Source: Mesorhizobium sp. RMAD-H1
GTDB lineage: Bacteria; Pseudomonadota; Alphaproteobacteria; Rhizobiales; Rhizobiaceae
Reading direction: 5' to 3'
Assembly (NCBI RefSeq): GCF_014191375.1
Contig: NZ_JACHWN010000003.1
Coordinates: 248,001-312,000, forward strand
DNA: 64,000 nt
Shown: one piece after another, positions 26,680 to 35,708 of the stretch
How the letters are laid out: each line of letters opens with the position of its first letter
How positions within the stretch are numbered: position 1 is the stretch's first letter
The notes under the pieces: generated by a model
What the model saw: only the letters and a program-made list of their open reading frames with translations
Database searches by the model: none
Told to the model about the DNA's origin: nothing
Translations under genes and position numbers: made by a program

Positions 26680-27399
26680 ATGAATATCAGCAACACCAAG
26701 CCTGACCTGCAGCCATTGCCGCCGTCCGACCGCACGCGCGCTGTGCTGAAGGCGCTTGCCGATTTCATCGAGCGCTCGAAGCTCAAGCCGGGCGACCGCC
26801 TGCCGGCCGAGCGCGAGTTGATGCAGGCGCTTGCCGTCGGCCGCTCGACGGTGCGCGAAGTGATCCGCCAGTTCCAGGCGCTTGGCGTGGTGGAATCCCG
26901 CAAGGGCAGCGGGACCTATCTGTTGCGCGCCGTTTCCGCCGGCACGGTGCACATGCCCCTGTCGATCGATGCCGTGCATCTGCGCGATGCGCTTCTGCAG
27001 ACGCTCGATGTCCGCCGCGGGCTCGAAGCCGAGGCCGGGGCGCTCGCTGCCATCCGGCGCACGTCCGATGACTTGCATCTCATCGAAGCGCGGCTGAACG
27101 AGATGGAATATGCACATAATGTGAAGGGTTCATCGAGCCGCGAGGATCTGGCCTTTCACCTGGCGATCTACGATGCCACGCATAATTCGCTTTTTCCGCA
27201 ATTGCTGGAGCAGATGCGCGAAGCGTTCGAGCGGTTCTGGGACAGGCCTTTCGACCGGCCGGATTTCGCCCGCCGCTCCTTCCCTTATCACCGCGAACTC
27301 TACGACGCGATCGCTGCGGGCGACCCTGCCCGAGCGCGCGAAAAGACATTGGCGATCCTTCAGGTCGTCGAGGAAGACATCAAGGACATGTCGAAATGA
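26680..27399 (+). CDS. GntR-family regulator, FadR/FCD subfamily
   Basis: Regulator of 239 residues. The winged helix (LPAERELMQALAVGRSTVREVI, about residues 41-62) is followed by an FCD domain with SREDLAFHLAIYDATHN and FPYHRELYDAI. ATG at 26680 gives MNISNTKP; the frame is open further upstream but lacks family similarity. It overlaps the next gene by four bases (ATGA), so it is the first gene of the cystathionine lyase-like/ABC operon and probably senses its substrate. Confidence 0.87.
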   Translation: MNISNTKPDLQPLPPSDRTRAVLKALADFIERSKLKPGDRLPAERELMQALAVGRSTVREVIRQFQALGVVESRKGSGTYLLRAVSAGTVHMPLSIDAVHLRDALLQTLDVRRGLEAEAGALAAIRRTSDDLHLIEARLNEMEYAHNVKGSSSREDLAFHLAIYDATHNSLFPQLLEQMREAFERFWDRPFDRPDFARRSFPYHRELYDAIAAGDPARAREKTLAILQVVEEDIKDMSK

Positions 27400-28562
27400 A
27401 AAGCGGCGTCGATATGATCGATCAGGCCTCCCTCGTCGTCGCCCATGATGAGGGCAATGCCTTTGAGGCCGTCGTGCCGCCGATCGTGCAGACATCGCTT
27501 TTCACCTTCTCGTCCTATGCCGAGATGGAGGCGACCTATCGCGGCGAAAAGGTGCGCCCGACCTATACGCGCGGGCTGAACCCCACGGTCAGGCATTTCG
27601 AGGAGATGCTGGCGAAGCTCGAAGGCGGAGAGGATGCGCTGGGCTTTGCCAGCGGCATGGCGGCGATCTCCTCGACCGTATTGAGTTTCGTCGAGCCGGG
27701 TGACCGCATCGTCTGCGTGAAGCACTGTTATCCCGACGCCTACCGGCTTTTCGGGACGCTTCTCAAGCGCTGCCGCATCGAAGTGACCTATGTGGACGGC
27801 CGCGACGAGGCGGCGGTCGCGAAGGCTCTGCCGGGCGCGAAGCTCTTCTATATGGAAAGCCCGACGAGCTGGGTGATGGAAGCCCATGACGTCGGGGCGC
27901 TTGCCGCGCTCGCCCGCCGGCATGGCGTGACGACAATCATCGACAACAGCTGGGCAAGCCCGATCTTCCAGCAGCCGCTGGCGCTCGGCGTCGATCTGGT
28001 GGTCCATTCCGCATCGAAATATCTCGGCGGCCATAGCGATGTGGTCGCCGGCGTCGTCACCGGGTCGGGGGAGCTTATCCAGAAGATCAGAAGCGTCGCC
28101 TATCCCTATCTCGGCGGAAAGCTTTCGCCCTTCGATGCCTGGCTCCTCATTCGAGGACTGCGCACCCTGCCGATACGCATGAAGGCGCATGAGGCCGCCG
28201 CCCTTTCCATCGCCCGCCGGCTGGCGGACCATGACGCGGTGGAGACGGTCTGCCATCCCGGCCTCGGCAACCAGCTGCCGCCAGGCCTTCGCGGCACGTC
28301 GGGCCTCTTCTCCTTCATTTTGCACGAAGGCGTCGACATCCCGGCCTTCACCAATGCGCTGTCGCTGTTCCAGCTCGGTGTGAGCTGGGGTGGGCATGAG
28401 AGCCTGATCGTCCCCGGACGCATCGTTCTTGCGCAGGCGGCACAACCCAATTCCGCTGTCGATTTCGGCATCAGCCCGCGGTCCATCCGTCTCCATGTCG
28501 GCCTGGAAGGGGCTGACGCGCTGTGGAGTGATCTCGAAGGAGCGATCGCGGCTGCTTCGTAG
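27396..28562 (+). CDS. Cystathionine beta-lyase-like PLP enzyme (Cys/Met metabolism family)
   Basis: Fold-type I PLP enzyme of 388 residues. The Schiff-base lysine lies in HSASKYLGGHSD near residue 210, YTRGLNPT binds the phosphate of the partner subunit, and IDNSWASPIF holds the PLP-binding Asp. MetC-like lyases split the C-S bond of cystathionine or related thioethers to pyruvate, ammonia and a thiol. The ATG overlaps the gntR stop codon and a carbohydrate-type ABC importer follows. The substrate may therefore be an imported S- or Se-containing conjugate rather than cystathionine (inference). Confidence 0.82.
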   Translation: MKSGVDMIDQASLVVAHDEGNAFEAVVPPIVQTSLFTFSSYAEMEATYRGEKVRPTYTRGLNPTVRHFEEMLAKLEGGEDALGFASGMAAISSTVLSFVEPGDRIVCVKHCYPDAYRLFGTLLKRCRIEVTYVDGRDEAAVAKALPGAKLFYMESPTSWVMEAHDVGALAALARRHGVTTIIDNSWASPIFQQPLALGVDLVVHSASKYLGGHSDVVAGVVTGSGELIQKIRSVAYPYLGGKLSPFDAWLLIRGLRTLPIRMKAHEAAALSIARRLADHDAVETVCHPGLGNQLPPGLRGTSGLFSFILHEGVDIPAFTNALSLFQLGVSWGGHESLIVPGRIVLAQAAQPNSAVDFGISPRSIRLHVGLEGADALWSDLEGAIAAAS

Positions 28563-28563
28563 A

Positions 28564-28605
28564 GCATGATCCCGTAAAGTTGCAGACCTTTCGACAAGAT
28601 CATGC
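28564..28605. repeat. Short rhizobial palindrome with GCATGATC ends
   Basis: Inverted repeat GCATGATC (28564-28571) and GATCATGC (28598-28605), with inner sequence that also partly pairs (CCGTAAAG/CTTTCGAC). The pattern resembles a very common small palindrome of rhizobial intergenic regions. It lies directly after the MetC-like gene and 48 bases before the binding-protein gene. Confidence 0.55.
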
Positions 28606-28652
28606 GGCAAAAATAAGTAGCAAACGTCAATCATAAAAAGGGGAGTACGACA

Positions 28653-29906
28653 ATGAAGAAGCTCATTACCGCAATGCTGGCGACAGTGCTCATGTCGGGC
28701 GCTGCCCATGCCGAGAACCTCAAGCTGGTGGAGGTCATCACCAGTCCCGAGCGCACCGAGACGCTGAAGGGCATCGTCGCCAAGTTCGAGGCGGCCAATC
28801 CCGGCACGACGGTGGAGATCATCTCGCTGCCCTGGGGCGAGGCTTTCGAGAAATTCGCGACCATGGTTTCGGCGGGGGAAACGCCGGATGTCATGGAAAT
28901 GCCCGATACCTGGCTGTCGCTCTATGCCAACAATGGCGCGCTGGAAAACCTCGAACCCTATCTGGAGAAATGGGAGCATACCAAAGGGCTGACCAGCCGC
29001 GCGCTGGAGCTGGGCCGGGCAGTCGACAACAAGGCCTATATGCTGCCTTACGGCTTCTATCTGCGCGCGCTTTTCTACAACAAGAAGCTCTTCGCAGAGG
29101 CGGGCGTTTCCGAGCCGCCGAAGACGCTCGACGAGTTCGTGGAAGTGTCGAAGAAGATCTCGGCGCTGCCGGGCAAATCCGGCTATTGCCTGCGCGGCGG
29201 GCCGGGCGGCCTCAATGGCTGGGTGATGTTCGGCGCGGCGAACGCAGGCTCCAACGAGTTCTTCAAGCCTGACGGCACCTCCACCTTCGCCGATCCGGGC
29301 TGGGTCAAGGGCCTGACCTGGATGGTCGATCTCTACAAGAACGGCTACGCGCCGAAGGACAGCGTCAACTGGGGCTTCAACGAGGTCGTCGCGGGCTTTT
29401 ATTCCGGCACCTGCGCCATGCTTGATCAGGATCCCGACGCGCTGATCGCCATCGCGCAGCGCATGAAGCCCGAGGATTATGGCGTCGCGCCGATGCCGAA
29501 GGGACCGGCGGGCAAGGCTTTCCCAACGATCGGCTATACCGGCTGGTCGATGTTTGCATCCAGCGAGCACAAGGATCTCGCCTGGAAACTGATCGCGACG
29601 CTCGAAAGCCCCGAGGGCAATATCGAGTGGAACAAGCGGACGGGCGCGCTGCCGGCCCACACCTCGGCCGAGAAGGATCCGTTCTATGCGGGTGAGCAGT
29701 TCAAGGGCTGGTTCGAGGAACTGGCCGATCCGAACGCCGTGCCGACCGTGATGCCGACCCATCTGGAGGAATTCGCTTTCTTCAAGGATTCGCTCGTCAT
29801 CAAGACCAGCCAGCAGGCGCTGCTCGGCGAGATCACGCCGGAGGATCTGGCCAAGGAGTGGGCCGACTATATGACGGCGGCACAGAAGAAGTTCCTGGCG
29901 AAGTAG
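28653..29906 (+). CDS. ABC transporter substrate-binding protein, carbohydrate type (SBP family 1)
   Basis: Periplasmic binding protein of 417 residues. The signal peptide is KKLITAMLATVLMSGAAHA. The mature protein starts with LVEVITSPERTETLKGIVAKFE and has PDVMEMPDTWLSLYANNG, typical of the UgpB/MalE group. AAAAGGGGAG precedes the ATG. It is followed by a 115-bp palindrome, then two permeases and an ATPase. Family members bind oligosaccharides, glycerol phosphates or sugar acids; the ligand is unknown. Confidence 0.88.
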   Translation: MKKLITAMLATVLMSGAAHAENLKLVEVITSPERTETLKGIVAKFEAANPGTTVEIISLPWGEAFEKFATMVSAGETPDVMEMPDTWLSLYANNGALENLEPYLEKWEHTKGLTSRALELGRAVDNKAYMLPYGFYLRALFYNKKLFAEAGVSEPPKTLDEFVEVSKKISALPGKSGYCLRGGPGGLNGWVMFGAANAGSNEFFKPDGTSTFADPGWVKGLTWMVDLYKNGYAPKDSVNWGFNEVVAGFYSGTCAMLDQDPDALIAIAQRMKPEDYGVAPMPKGPAGKAFPTIGYTGWSMFASSEHKDLAWKLIATLESPEGNIEWNKRTGALPAHTSAEKDPFYAGEQFKGWFEELADPNAVPTVMPTHLEEFAFFKDSLVIKTSQQALLGEITPEDLAKEWADYMTAAQKKFLAK

Positions 29907-29921
29907 TTCCGACCCTTGGAG

Positions 29922-30036
29922 GGCCCCTCATCCGCCTGCCGGCACCTTCTCCCGCGCACTGCGGGGAGAAGGAAGAAGCGGAAGCGCTGATGCCTCCCTC
30001 TCCCCGCTTGCGGGGAGAGGGTAGGGGTGAGGGGCA
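29922..30036. repeat. Type-2 GC-rich palindromic repeat
   Basis: Long inverted repeat of about 115 bp. The left arm (29922-29972, starting GCCCCTCATCCGCC) pairs imperfectly with the right arm (29994-30036, ending GGTAGGGGTGAGGGGC). Each arm carries its own hairpin, e.g. CCTCTCCCC-GCTTG-CGGGGAGAGG. It fills the gap between the binding-protein stop codon and the permease start. A second copy lies inside apnL (50948-51103). Confidence 0.8.
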
Positions 30037-30059
30037 ATGGCGCAAAGGATGAAGACCGC

Positions 30060-30989
30060 ATGAGTGTGACAATAGCACACGCACACCCGGAGCACCGGCC
30101 GGCGCTCGACCGGTTGGGGCGTGTCCTGGAACCCTATCTCTACACCGCTCCCGCCGTCATTCTCATAGTGGCGGTGATGCTGGTGCCGCTGGTCCTCGGC
30201 ATCTCCTACGCGTTCCGCGATGTCCGCCTGCTCAACCCGTTCTCCGGCGGCTTCGTCGGTCTTGAGCATTTCCAGACGCTCGCCAAGGATCGCGCCTTTC
30301 TCGGTGCGCTGAAGAACACGCTGTGGTGGACCGGCGCCTCGGTCTTCCTGCAATTCGTTCTCGGGCTGATCCTGGCCCTGTTGCTCGACAAGCCGTTCCG
30401 CGGGCGAGGACTGGCGCAGGCGCTCGTCTTCCTGCCCTGGGCGGTGCCGAGCTTCCTTTCCGGCCTCAACTGGGCTTGGCTGTTCAATCCGGTGGTGGGG
30501 CCGATTCCGCATTGGCTCACCGCCCTCGGCCTGATGAGCGAGCCGGCAAACATCCTGTCCAATCCGCAACTTGCCATGTGGGGGCCGATCATCGCCAATG
30601 TCTGGTGGGGCATTCCGTTCTTCGCCATCACCATGCTCGCCGCCCTGCAGGCGATCCCGCGCGATCTCTACGAGGCCGCGGCAATCGACGGCGCCAACGG
30701 CTTTCAGCGCTTTCTCTCGATCACGCTGCCGTTCCTCGCGCCGACCATGGCGATCACCATCCTCTTGCGCACGGTGTGGATATCGAATTTCGCCGATCTG
30801 ATCATCGTCATGACCAATGGCGGTCCGGCCGACCGCACGCAGATCGTGGCGAGCTACATCTTCACGCAAGCCTTCCGGCGGCTCGATTTCGGCTATGCCT
30901 CGGCGATCGCCCTCGTCCTCCTTATCCTGCTGCTGGTCTATTCCATGCTGATCGTGCTTCTGCGCCAGGCCATGCTGAGGAGGGGTTGA
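30060..30989 (+). CDS. ABC sugar transporter permease, MalF/UgpA type
   Basis: Permease of 309 residues with six helices and the EAA loop DLYEAAAIDGANGFQRFLSITLPFL near residue 200. ATG at 30060 is preferred; the GTG at 30027 lies in the palindromic repeat. It partners the second permease at 30994-31827, which starts five bases later. Confidence 0.88.
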   Translation: MSVTIAHAHPEHRPALDRLGRVLEPYLYTAPAVILIVAVMLVPLVLGISYAFRDVRLLNPFSGGFVGLEHFQTLAKDRAFLGALKNTLWWTGASVFLQFVLGLILALLLDKPFRGRGLAQALVFLPWAVPSFLSGLNWAWLFNPVVGPIPHWLTALGLMSEPANILSNPQLAMWGPIIANVWWGIPFFAITMLAALQAIPRDLYEAAAIDGANGFQRFLSITLPFLAPTMAITILLRTVWISNFADLIIVMTNGGPADRTQIVASYIFTQAFRRLDFGYASAIALVLLILLLVYSMLIVLLRQAMLRRG

Positions 30990-30993
30990 GCGC

Positions 30994-31827
30994 ATGCGAA
31001 AGAAACGCCTTGGTCTCACCATAGCGCACCGCCTGGCGATCCTCGCCTATATCGTCTTTGCGCTCTTCCCGCTGTTCTGGCTCCTGAAAGTCTCGGTCAC
31101 GCCGAATGATCTTCTCTATTCGGAGGGCGTCCGGCTCTGGCCGTCGAGCACGACCTTGCAGCATTTCAGCTTCGTCCTCGTTCACAGCGATTTCCCGCGC
31201 TTCTTCAAGAACAGCGTCATCGTTTCGGGCGGGACCGCCCTCATCGTGACGATCATTGCGTCCCTGTCGGGCTATGCGTTGTCGCGCTTCTCCTTCCGGG
31301 CGAAATACTGGATCGTGGGATTGATGCTTCTGACGCAGATGTTTCCGCTTGTCATGCTGGTGGCGCCGATCTTCAAGATGCTGTCGCCGCTGGGGCTCAC
31401 CAACAGCCTGACAGGACTCATCATCGTCTATGTCGCCTTCAACGTGCCGTTCGCGACCTTCCTGATGCAGTCCTTCTTCGACGGCATCCCGAAGGATCTG
31501 GAGGAAGCGGCGATGATCGATGGCGCGACGCGCTTCATGGCTTTCCGGCAGATCATCCTGCCGCTGACATTGCCAGGGATTGCGGCGACGCTCGGCTTCG
31601 TCTTCACCGCGGCATGGAGCGAGCTTCTCTTCGCGCTGATGCTGATCTCAGGCAATCAGGCGGCGACCTTCCCGGTGGGGCTCCTGTCCTTCGTCTCGAA
31701 ATTCTCGGTCGATTTCGGCCAGATGATGGCCGCGGGCGTCCTGGCGCTCATCCCGGCCTGCCTCTTCTTCCTTCTCATCCAGCGCTATCTCGTGCAGGGC
31801 CTGACCGCCGGCGCGGTCAAAGGCTGA
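30994..31827 (+). CDS. ABC sugar transporter permease, MalG/UgpE type
   Basis: Permease of 277 residues. Six helices and the EAA loop PKDLEEAAMIDGATRFMAF are visible, with the short C-terminus usual for the MalG side. It lies between the first permease and the ATPase, with gaps of 4 and 12 bases. Confidence 0.88.
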   Translation: MRKKRLGLTIAHRLAILAYIVFALFPLFWLLKVSVTPNDLLYSEGVRLWPSSTTLQHFSFVLVHSDFPRFFKNSVIVSGGTALIVTIIASLSGYALSRFSFRAKYWIVGLMLLTQMFPLVMLVAPIFKMLSPLGLTNSLTGLIIVYVAFNVPFATFLMQSFFDGIPKDLEEAAMIDGATRFMAFRQIILPLTLPGIAATLGFVFTAAWSELLFALMLISGNQAATFPVGLLSFVSKFSVDFGQMMAAGVLALIPACLFFLLIQRYLVQGLTAGAVKG

Positions 31828-31839
31828 CGGAGTTATCCC

Positions 31840-32922
31840 ATGGCATCCATCCATATCGAAGATATCCGCAAGGCCTATGGCGATTTCCACGTGCTCCATG
31901 GCGTCGATCTCGACATTTCCGATGGCGAGTTCGTGGTGCTCGTCGGCCCCTCCGGCTGCGGGAAGTCGACGCTTCTGCGCATGATCGCAGGGCTGGAGGA
32001 GGTAACGTCCGGCACCATCCGCATCGACGGGCGCCGGGTCAACGATCTCGACCCGAAGGACCGCGACATTGCCATGGTGTTCCAGTCCTATGCGCTTTAT
32101 CCGCACATGTCGGTCAAGGACAATATGAGCTACAGCCTGCGCCTGCGCAAAACCGCGAAGGAGAAGATCGCGGGCGCGGTGAACGGGGCGGCCGGCAAGC
32201 TTGGTCTCGAACCGTTCATGGCACGCCGTCCACGCGCTCTTTCCGGCGGCCAGCGCCAGCGCGTGGCCATGGGGCGCGCCATCGTGCGCCAGCCCAAGGC
32301 GTTCCTCTTCGACGAGCCCTTGTCCAACCTCGATGCACGCCTGCGCGAGCATATGCGCGCCGAGATCAAGAAGCTGCACAAGGAGCTTGGCGCCACCTCC
32401 GTTTATGTCACCCACGACCAGATCGAGGCGATGACACTCGCCGACCGCATCGTCGCGATGAATGGCGGCGTCATCCAGCAGGTGGGAAGCCCGCTCGATC
32501 TCTATGACCGGCCGGCCAATCTTTTTGTCGCGGGTTTCATCGGATCGCCGGCAATGAACATTTTCGAGGCGCGTTACCGACACTCGGCTGGAAAGCCGGA
32601 AGCGGTGCTCGCCGACGGAACCGCCATCCCGCTTGTCAATGCCTATCCGGTTGAAGAGGGCGCGCCGATCACGGTCGGGGTTCGCCCGGAGCACCTCATC
32701 GTGGAGGAAAGCGGCGGCGGTATCCCGGCGGTGGTGGAGCTCGTCGAGCCGACCGGCTTCGGCACGATCCTGCACTTGCGGCTCGACGGCGCCCACATCA
32801 AAGCGTTCTCGCTCGAACGAAAGATGCCTGCGAGCGGCGCGGTGGTCGATATTCGCTTCGCCCCGGAAGGGTTGCATCTTTTTGATGCGGAAGGCATGCG
32901 GATCGAGCCCGAAAAATCATAA
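31840..32922 (+). CDS. ABC sugar transporter ATPase, MalK/UgpC type
   Basis: ATPase of 360 residues. Walker [11 protein letters not shown]-loop [12 protein letters not shown], signature [15 protein letters not shown], Walker [13 protein letters not shown] and switch [11 protein letters not shown] are all intact. The C-terminal third is a TOBE/OB regulatory domain ([14 protein letters not shown]). Last gene of the operon; it ends eight bases before the convergent toxin gene. Confidence 0.91.
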   Translation: MASIHIEDIRKAYGDFHVLHGVDLDISDGEFVVLVGPSGCGKSTLLRMIAGLEEVTSGTIRIDGRRVNDLDPKDRDIAMVFQSYALYPHMSVKDNMSYSLRLRKTAKEKIAGAVNGAAGKLGLEPFMARRPRALSGGQRQRVAMGRAIVRQPKAFLFDEPLSNLDARLREHMRAEIKKLHKELGATSVYVTHDQIEAMTLADRIVAMNGGVIQQVGSPLDLYDRPANLFVAGFIGSPAMNIFEARYRHSAGKPEAVLADGTAIPLVNAYPVEEGAPITVGVRPEHLIVEESGGGIPAVVELVEPTGFGTILHLRLDGAHIKAFSLERKMPASGAVVDIRFAPEGLHLFDAEGMRIEPEKS

Positions 32923-32930
32923 GCTTTGGA

Positions 32931-33206
32931 TCAGCGGTCCTCTCGGGTGTGCCAGAGCCGGAGCACGTAGACGGTCGCCCCCTGAATTTCGTAACGCATC
33001 TCGTAGTGCCCGACGAGCAGCCGCCTGACCTCACGCGGCTGAAACTCGAAAAGCTGTTCGCCAATGCGCGGGTTGGTCAACAGAACGGCCGGGGCTTTTG
33101 TCAGTGCTTGTACGACCCGAGCAGCGGCGGGTTTGTTCACAGGAGCCAGAAAGTCGTAGAGGCGCGTCAGGTCGGAGAGCGCCTTGCTGGTCCATTTCAG
33201 CTCCAT
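32931..33206 (-). CDS. ParE/RelE-family toxin
   Basis: Toxin of 91 residues with the ParE pattern LKWTSKALSDLTRLYDFL, ARVVQAL, NPRIGEQLFEFQPREVRRLLVGHYEMRYEI-type core and C-terminal VLRLWHTRED. ParE proteins poison gyrase; RelE relatives cleave mRNA. The start ATG overlaps the antitoxin stop codon by one base, the normal arrangement for such a pair. Confidence 0.87.
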   Translation of the reverse strand: MELKWTSKALSDLTRLYDFLAPVNKPAAARVVQALTKAPAVLLTNPRIGEQLFEFQPREVRRLLVGHYEMRYEIQGATVYVLRLWHTREDR

Positions 33207-33475
33207 CAGCGGGGCAGCGGGAGCGGGGCGTCGGTGCTCAGGCTATCCGCCCAGGCTTGTACGGCCTGCTGATCGACGACATGACCAGCATCCACATCGG
33301 CGAGGGCCTCGCGGGTCAGCCGCTCCCGCTCTTCCTCCTGCGCGAGCCAGGCCGAGAGCGCCTGTTTCATGATCCAGCCACGTGAGCGCTCCAGCCGTTC
33401 GGCCATCTGATCGACCTTTTCGGCCAGTGGAAGCGGTATATGGGCGGTCAGAACCTTGGTTTCCGTCTGTGCCAT
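33206..33475 (-). CDS. Ribbon-helix-helix antitoxin
   Basis: Antitoxin of 89 residues. The segment KVLTAHIPLPLAEKVDQMAERLERSRGWIMKQAL forms a CopG/Arc-type ribbon-helix-helix, followed by an acidic tail. ATG at 33475 is chosen (AAGG nine bases upstream); the upstream in-frame segment is Ser/Lys-rich and AT-rich and looks like promoter DNA. Confidence 0.83.
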   Translation of the reverse strand: MAQTETKVLTAHIPLPLAEKVDQMAERLERSRGWIMKQALSAWLAQEEERERLTREALADVDAGHVVDQQAVQAWADSLSTDAPLPLPR

Positions 33476-33657
33476 CGATCGAGCCTTCGATTTTGATTTA
33501 TTTCTAATCATGGTGATTAAATCAGAATCGGTCAAGCAAATGCCTGGCTACGCCATTCAAAATTGCAGTCCGCCTAAAATTCATGCACAATGATATTTGC
33601 AAATTATTTTAGCAATATTGCATTGCGAAAACACATATCCTGCGGCATGAATGCGCT

Positions 33658-34248
33658 ATGACGCATCATGACCTGACCATTCTGGTGATCGACGAGAATG
33701 CCATCCGGTCCTCGATAATCGAGGAGGGATTGCGGCAGGCCGGTCATGGCAATGTCACCGTTATCCACGATGTCCAGGGGGTGGGGCGCATCATCGAAAA
33801 CCTGCGCCCCGACGTCATTGTCATCGATCTGGAGAATCCCAACCGCGACATGCTGGAAAGCATGTTCCAGCTTTCCCGCTCCGTTAAACGGCCGATCGCG
33901 ATGTTCGTCGACCGGTCCGAGCAGGGCATGATCGAGGCGGCGGTGGAGGCCGGCGTCTCGGCCTATATCGTCGACGGGCTCAGGCAGGAGCGTGTCAAAC
34001 CGATCCTCGACATGGCGATCAGTCGTTTCAACGCCTTCTCGAAAATGGCGCGTGAACTGGAGGAGGCGCGCAGCGAACTGGAGAACCGCAAGATCATCGA
34101 CCGTGCCAAGGGCATCCTGATGAAATCGAAGGGCCTGAGCGAAGAGGAGGCCTATCGCCTCCTGCGCAAGACGGCCATGAACCAGAACCGCAAGATCGGC
34201 GAGATCGCCCAGAGCCTCGTGATGGCCGCCGGCCTGCTGGAGAAATGA
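33658..34248 (+). CDS. nasT: Nitrate-responsive antiterminator NasT (ANTAR response regulator)
   Basis: RNA-binding antiterminator of 196 residues. The N-terminal receiver-like domain (TILVIDENAIRSSII, VIVIDLENP) is joined to a C-terminal ANTAR three-helix domain (DRAKGILMKSKGLSEEEAYRLLRKTAM, near residues 145-171). NasT stops premature termination of nitrate assimilation transcripts; NasS holds it inactive without nitrate. It is cotranscribed with nasS (four-base overlap) and the RNA target lies at 35673-35757. Confidence 0.92.
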   Translation: MTHHDLTILVIDENAIRSSIIEEGLRQAGHGNVTVIHDVQGVGRIIENLRPDVIVIDLENPNRDMLESMFQLSRSVKRPIAMFVDRSEQGMIEAAVEAGVSAYIVDGLRQERVKPILDMAISRFNAFSKMARELEEARSELENRKIIDRAKGILMKSKGLSEEEAYRLLRKTAMNQNRKIGEIAQSLVMAAGLLEK

Positions 34249-35477
34249 TGATGGAGAGTGCTGAAATCACTGTCGGCTTCCTGCCGCTTCTCGACAGCGC
34301 GATCCTCATTGCGGCCGCTGAAAAGGGCTTTGCGCGCGATGAGCGCATCGAGATGAAGCTGGTGCGCGAGACGTCCTGGGCCAATATCCGCGACCGGGTC
34401 GCGGTTGGGCATTTCCAGGCCGCCCATATGCTGGCGCCGATGCCGATCGCCTCCAATCTCGGCCTATCGCCGCTCTCAGTTCCGCTCGTCGCGCCGATGG
34501 CGCTAGGGCTCGGTGGCAATGGCGTGACGGTTTCCGTGCCGCTTTTCGAGGAGATGTCGGCCCACGGCATGGCGGGCGATCTCGATCCGGCCGATGCCGG
34601 GCGCGCGCTGAAGGCGGTGATCGGCGCGCGCGGTGAGGCAAAGCGACTGCGCATCGCGGTGGTCCATCCCTTCTCCGGGCATAATTACGAATTGCGCTAT
34701 TGGCTCGCCGCCTGCGGGATCAACCCGGAGCGCGACGTGGATATCGTCGTTGTGCCGCCGCCGCTCATGCCCGACGCGCTGGCGTCGGGCAATATCGACA
34801 TGTGCTGCGTCGGCGAGCCGTGGAACAGCGTTGCCGTCAGCCGCGGCAGCGGCCGCATCGTCACCATCAAAGCCAGGATATGGCGCAACAGTCCGGAAAA
34901 GGTGCTCGGCGTGACGGCACGGTGGGCGGATGCAAATCGTGATTTGCTCGACGCGCTTTTGCGGGCGCTTTATCGGGCTGCCGAATGGTGCGGCGCGCTG
35001 CAAAATGCGGAAGAGCTGGCGGCCATCCTGTCGCAACCGCAATGGCTCGATGTGGATCGGGAGCTTGTTCACGGCTGTCTGACGGGCGCGCTGGCGATCC
35101 GGCCCGATCACATCGTGCAGGTCGACGACTTTTTCGTCAGGCATGAAAAGGCGGCAACCTTTCCCTGGCAGAGCCATGCCTTGTGGTTCTACAGCCAGAT
35201 GGTGCGCTGGGGGCAGTGCCGGCATTCGCTGCAGAATGCCGCCATCGCCCGCGATTCCTACCGGCCGGATATCTATCGCCGGGCGTTGAAACCACTCCCG
35301 GCGCCGCTTCCGGGTGCCAATCTCAAGGTGGAGGGAGCGCTAGCGCGGCCCCAGCATGTCGGCGCCTCGAAGGCGGGTTTGATATTGGGTCCGGACGGCT
35401 TTTTCGACGGCCGCATCTTCGATCCGGATGCGATCGATGCCTACATCGCCGGTCAGAACCCGCACCGCGAAAAATAA
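34245..35477 (+). CDS. nasS: Nitrate sensor NasS (NrtA-like, cytoplasmic)
   Basis: NrtA/CmpA-family protein of 410 residues without a signal peptide: it starts directly with ESAEITVGFLPLLDSAILIAA. The absence of export separates the sensor NasS from the transport protein NrtA downstream, which has one. Similar cleft segments are present in both ([16 protein letters not shown]). NasS binds nitrate or nitrite and then releases NasT. It overlaps nasT by four bases. Confidence 0.9.
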   Translation: MMMESAEITVGFLPLLDSAILIAAAEKGFARDERIEMKLVRETSWANIRDRVAVGHFQAAHMLAPMPIASNLGLSPLSVPLVAPMALGLGGNGVTVSVPLFEEMSAHGMAGDLDPADAGRALKAVIGARGEAKRLRIAVVHPFSGHNYELRYWLAACGINPERDVDIVVVPPPLMPDALASGNIDMCCVGEPWNSVAVSRGSGRIVTIKARIWRNSPEKVLGVTARWADANRDLLDALLRALYRAAEWCGALQNAEELAAILSQPQWLDVDRELVHGCLTGALAIRPDHIVQVDDFFVRHEKAATFPWQSHALWFYSQMVRWGQCRHSLQNAAIARDSYRPDIYRRALKPLPAPLPGANLKVEGALARPQHVGASKAGLILGPDGFFDGRIFDPDAIDAYIAGQNPHREK

Positions 35478-35493
35478 TCGCATTTTTCTGCGC

Positions 35494-35510
35494 TGCACAA
35501 AAAATGTGCC
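35494..35510. promoter_or_regulatory. NtrC-type enhancer site
   Basis: GCAC-N7-GTGC dyad (TGCACAAAAAATGTGCC), matching the NtrC consensus core. It lies about 125 bases upstream of the sigma-54 promoter at 35619-35634, a normal distance for an enhancer. It links the locus to nitrogen limitation. Confidence 0.65.
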
Positions 35511-35618
35511 AGGCGCGAAAATTTAGGCGGCATCGACCCTGGCTATCTCTGGCCTATTTCGCATGTGTCAGCAGGCCAAGTCCCTGATAAGTCTGCGATA
35601 AAAAATCTGTTTTGAAAA

Positions 35619-35634
35619 TGGCACGATTCATGCT
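35619..35634 (+). promoter_or_regulatory. Sigma-54 promoter of the nitrate assimilation operon
   Basis: TGGCACG-N4-ATGCT, with the invariant GG at 35620-35621 and GC at 35632-35633 correctly spaced. It matches the -24/-12 consensus except for one base. Transcription would start near 35645, giving a leader of about 180 bases before nrtA. Confidence 0.75.
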
Positions 35635-35672
35635 TGTCTATTACCAGAGTCCGGAGGGGACCCACATATAGA

Positions 35673-35708
35673 AACGTCCAATGAAGGGCGTTCAAAGGCA
35701 AAGCTGCC
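35673..35708 (+). ncRNA. ANTAR-target leader RNA (two hexaloop hairpins) for NasT
   Basis: The first hairpin has a 7-bp stem (35673-35679 with 35686-35692) around the hexaloop AATGAA. After four bases a second small hairpin follows, GGC-AAAGCT-GCC (35697-35708). Both loops have A at position 1 and G at position 4, the defining feature of ANTAR targets. The second hairpin uses the same bases as the left arm of the terminator, so NasT binding would prevent terminator formation. The second stem is only three base pairs. Confidence 0.75.

Noticed and set aside
27360-29762. 800-codon open frame on the minus strand
   Set aside because: It is antisense to the MetC-like gene and the binding-protein gene, both of which have clear domains. 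The antisense protein is His/Arg-rich with no recognisable motif, typical of high-GC shadow frames.
25976-33475. Genomic island bounded by the two toxin-antitoxin pairs
   Set aside because: No integrase, tRNA, attachment repeats or composition change is evident at either pair.
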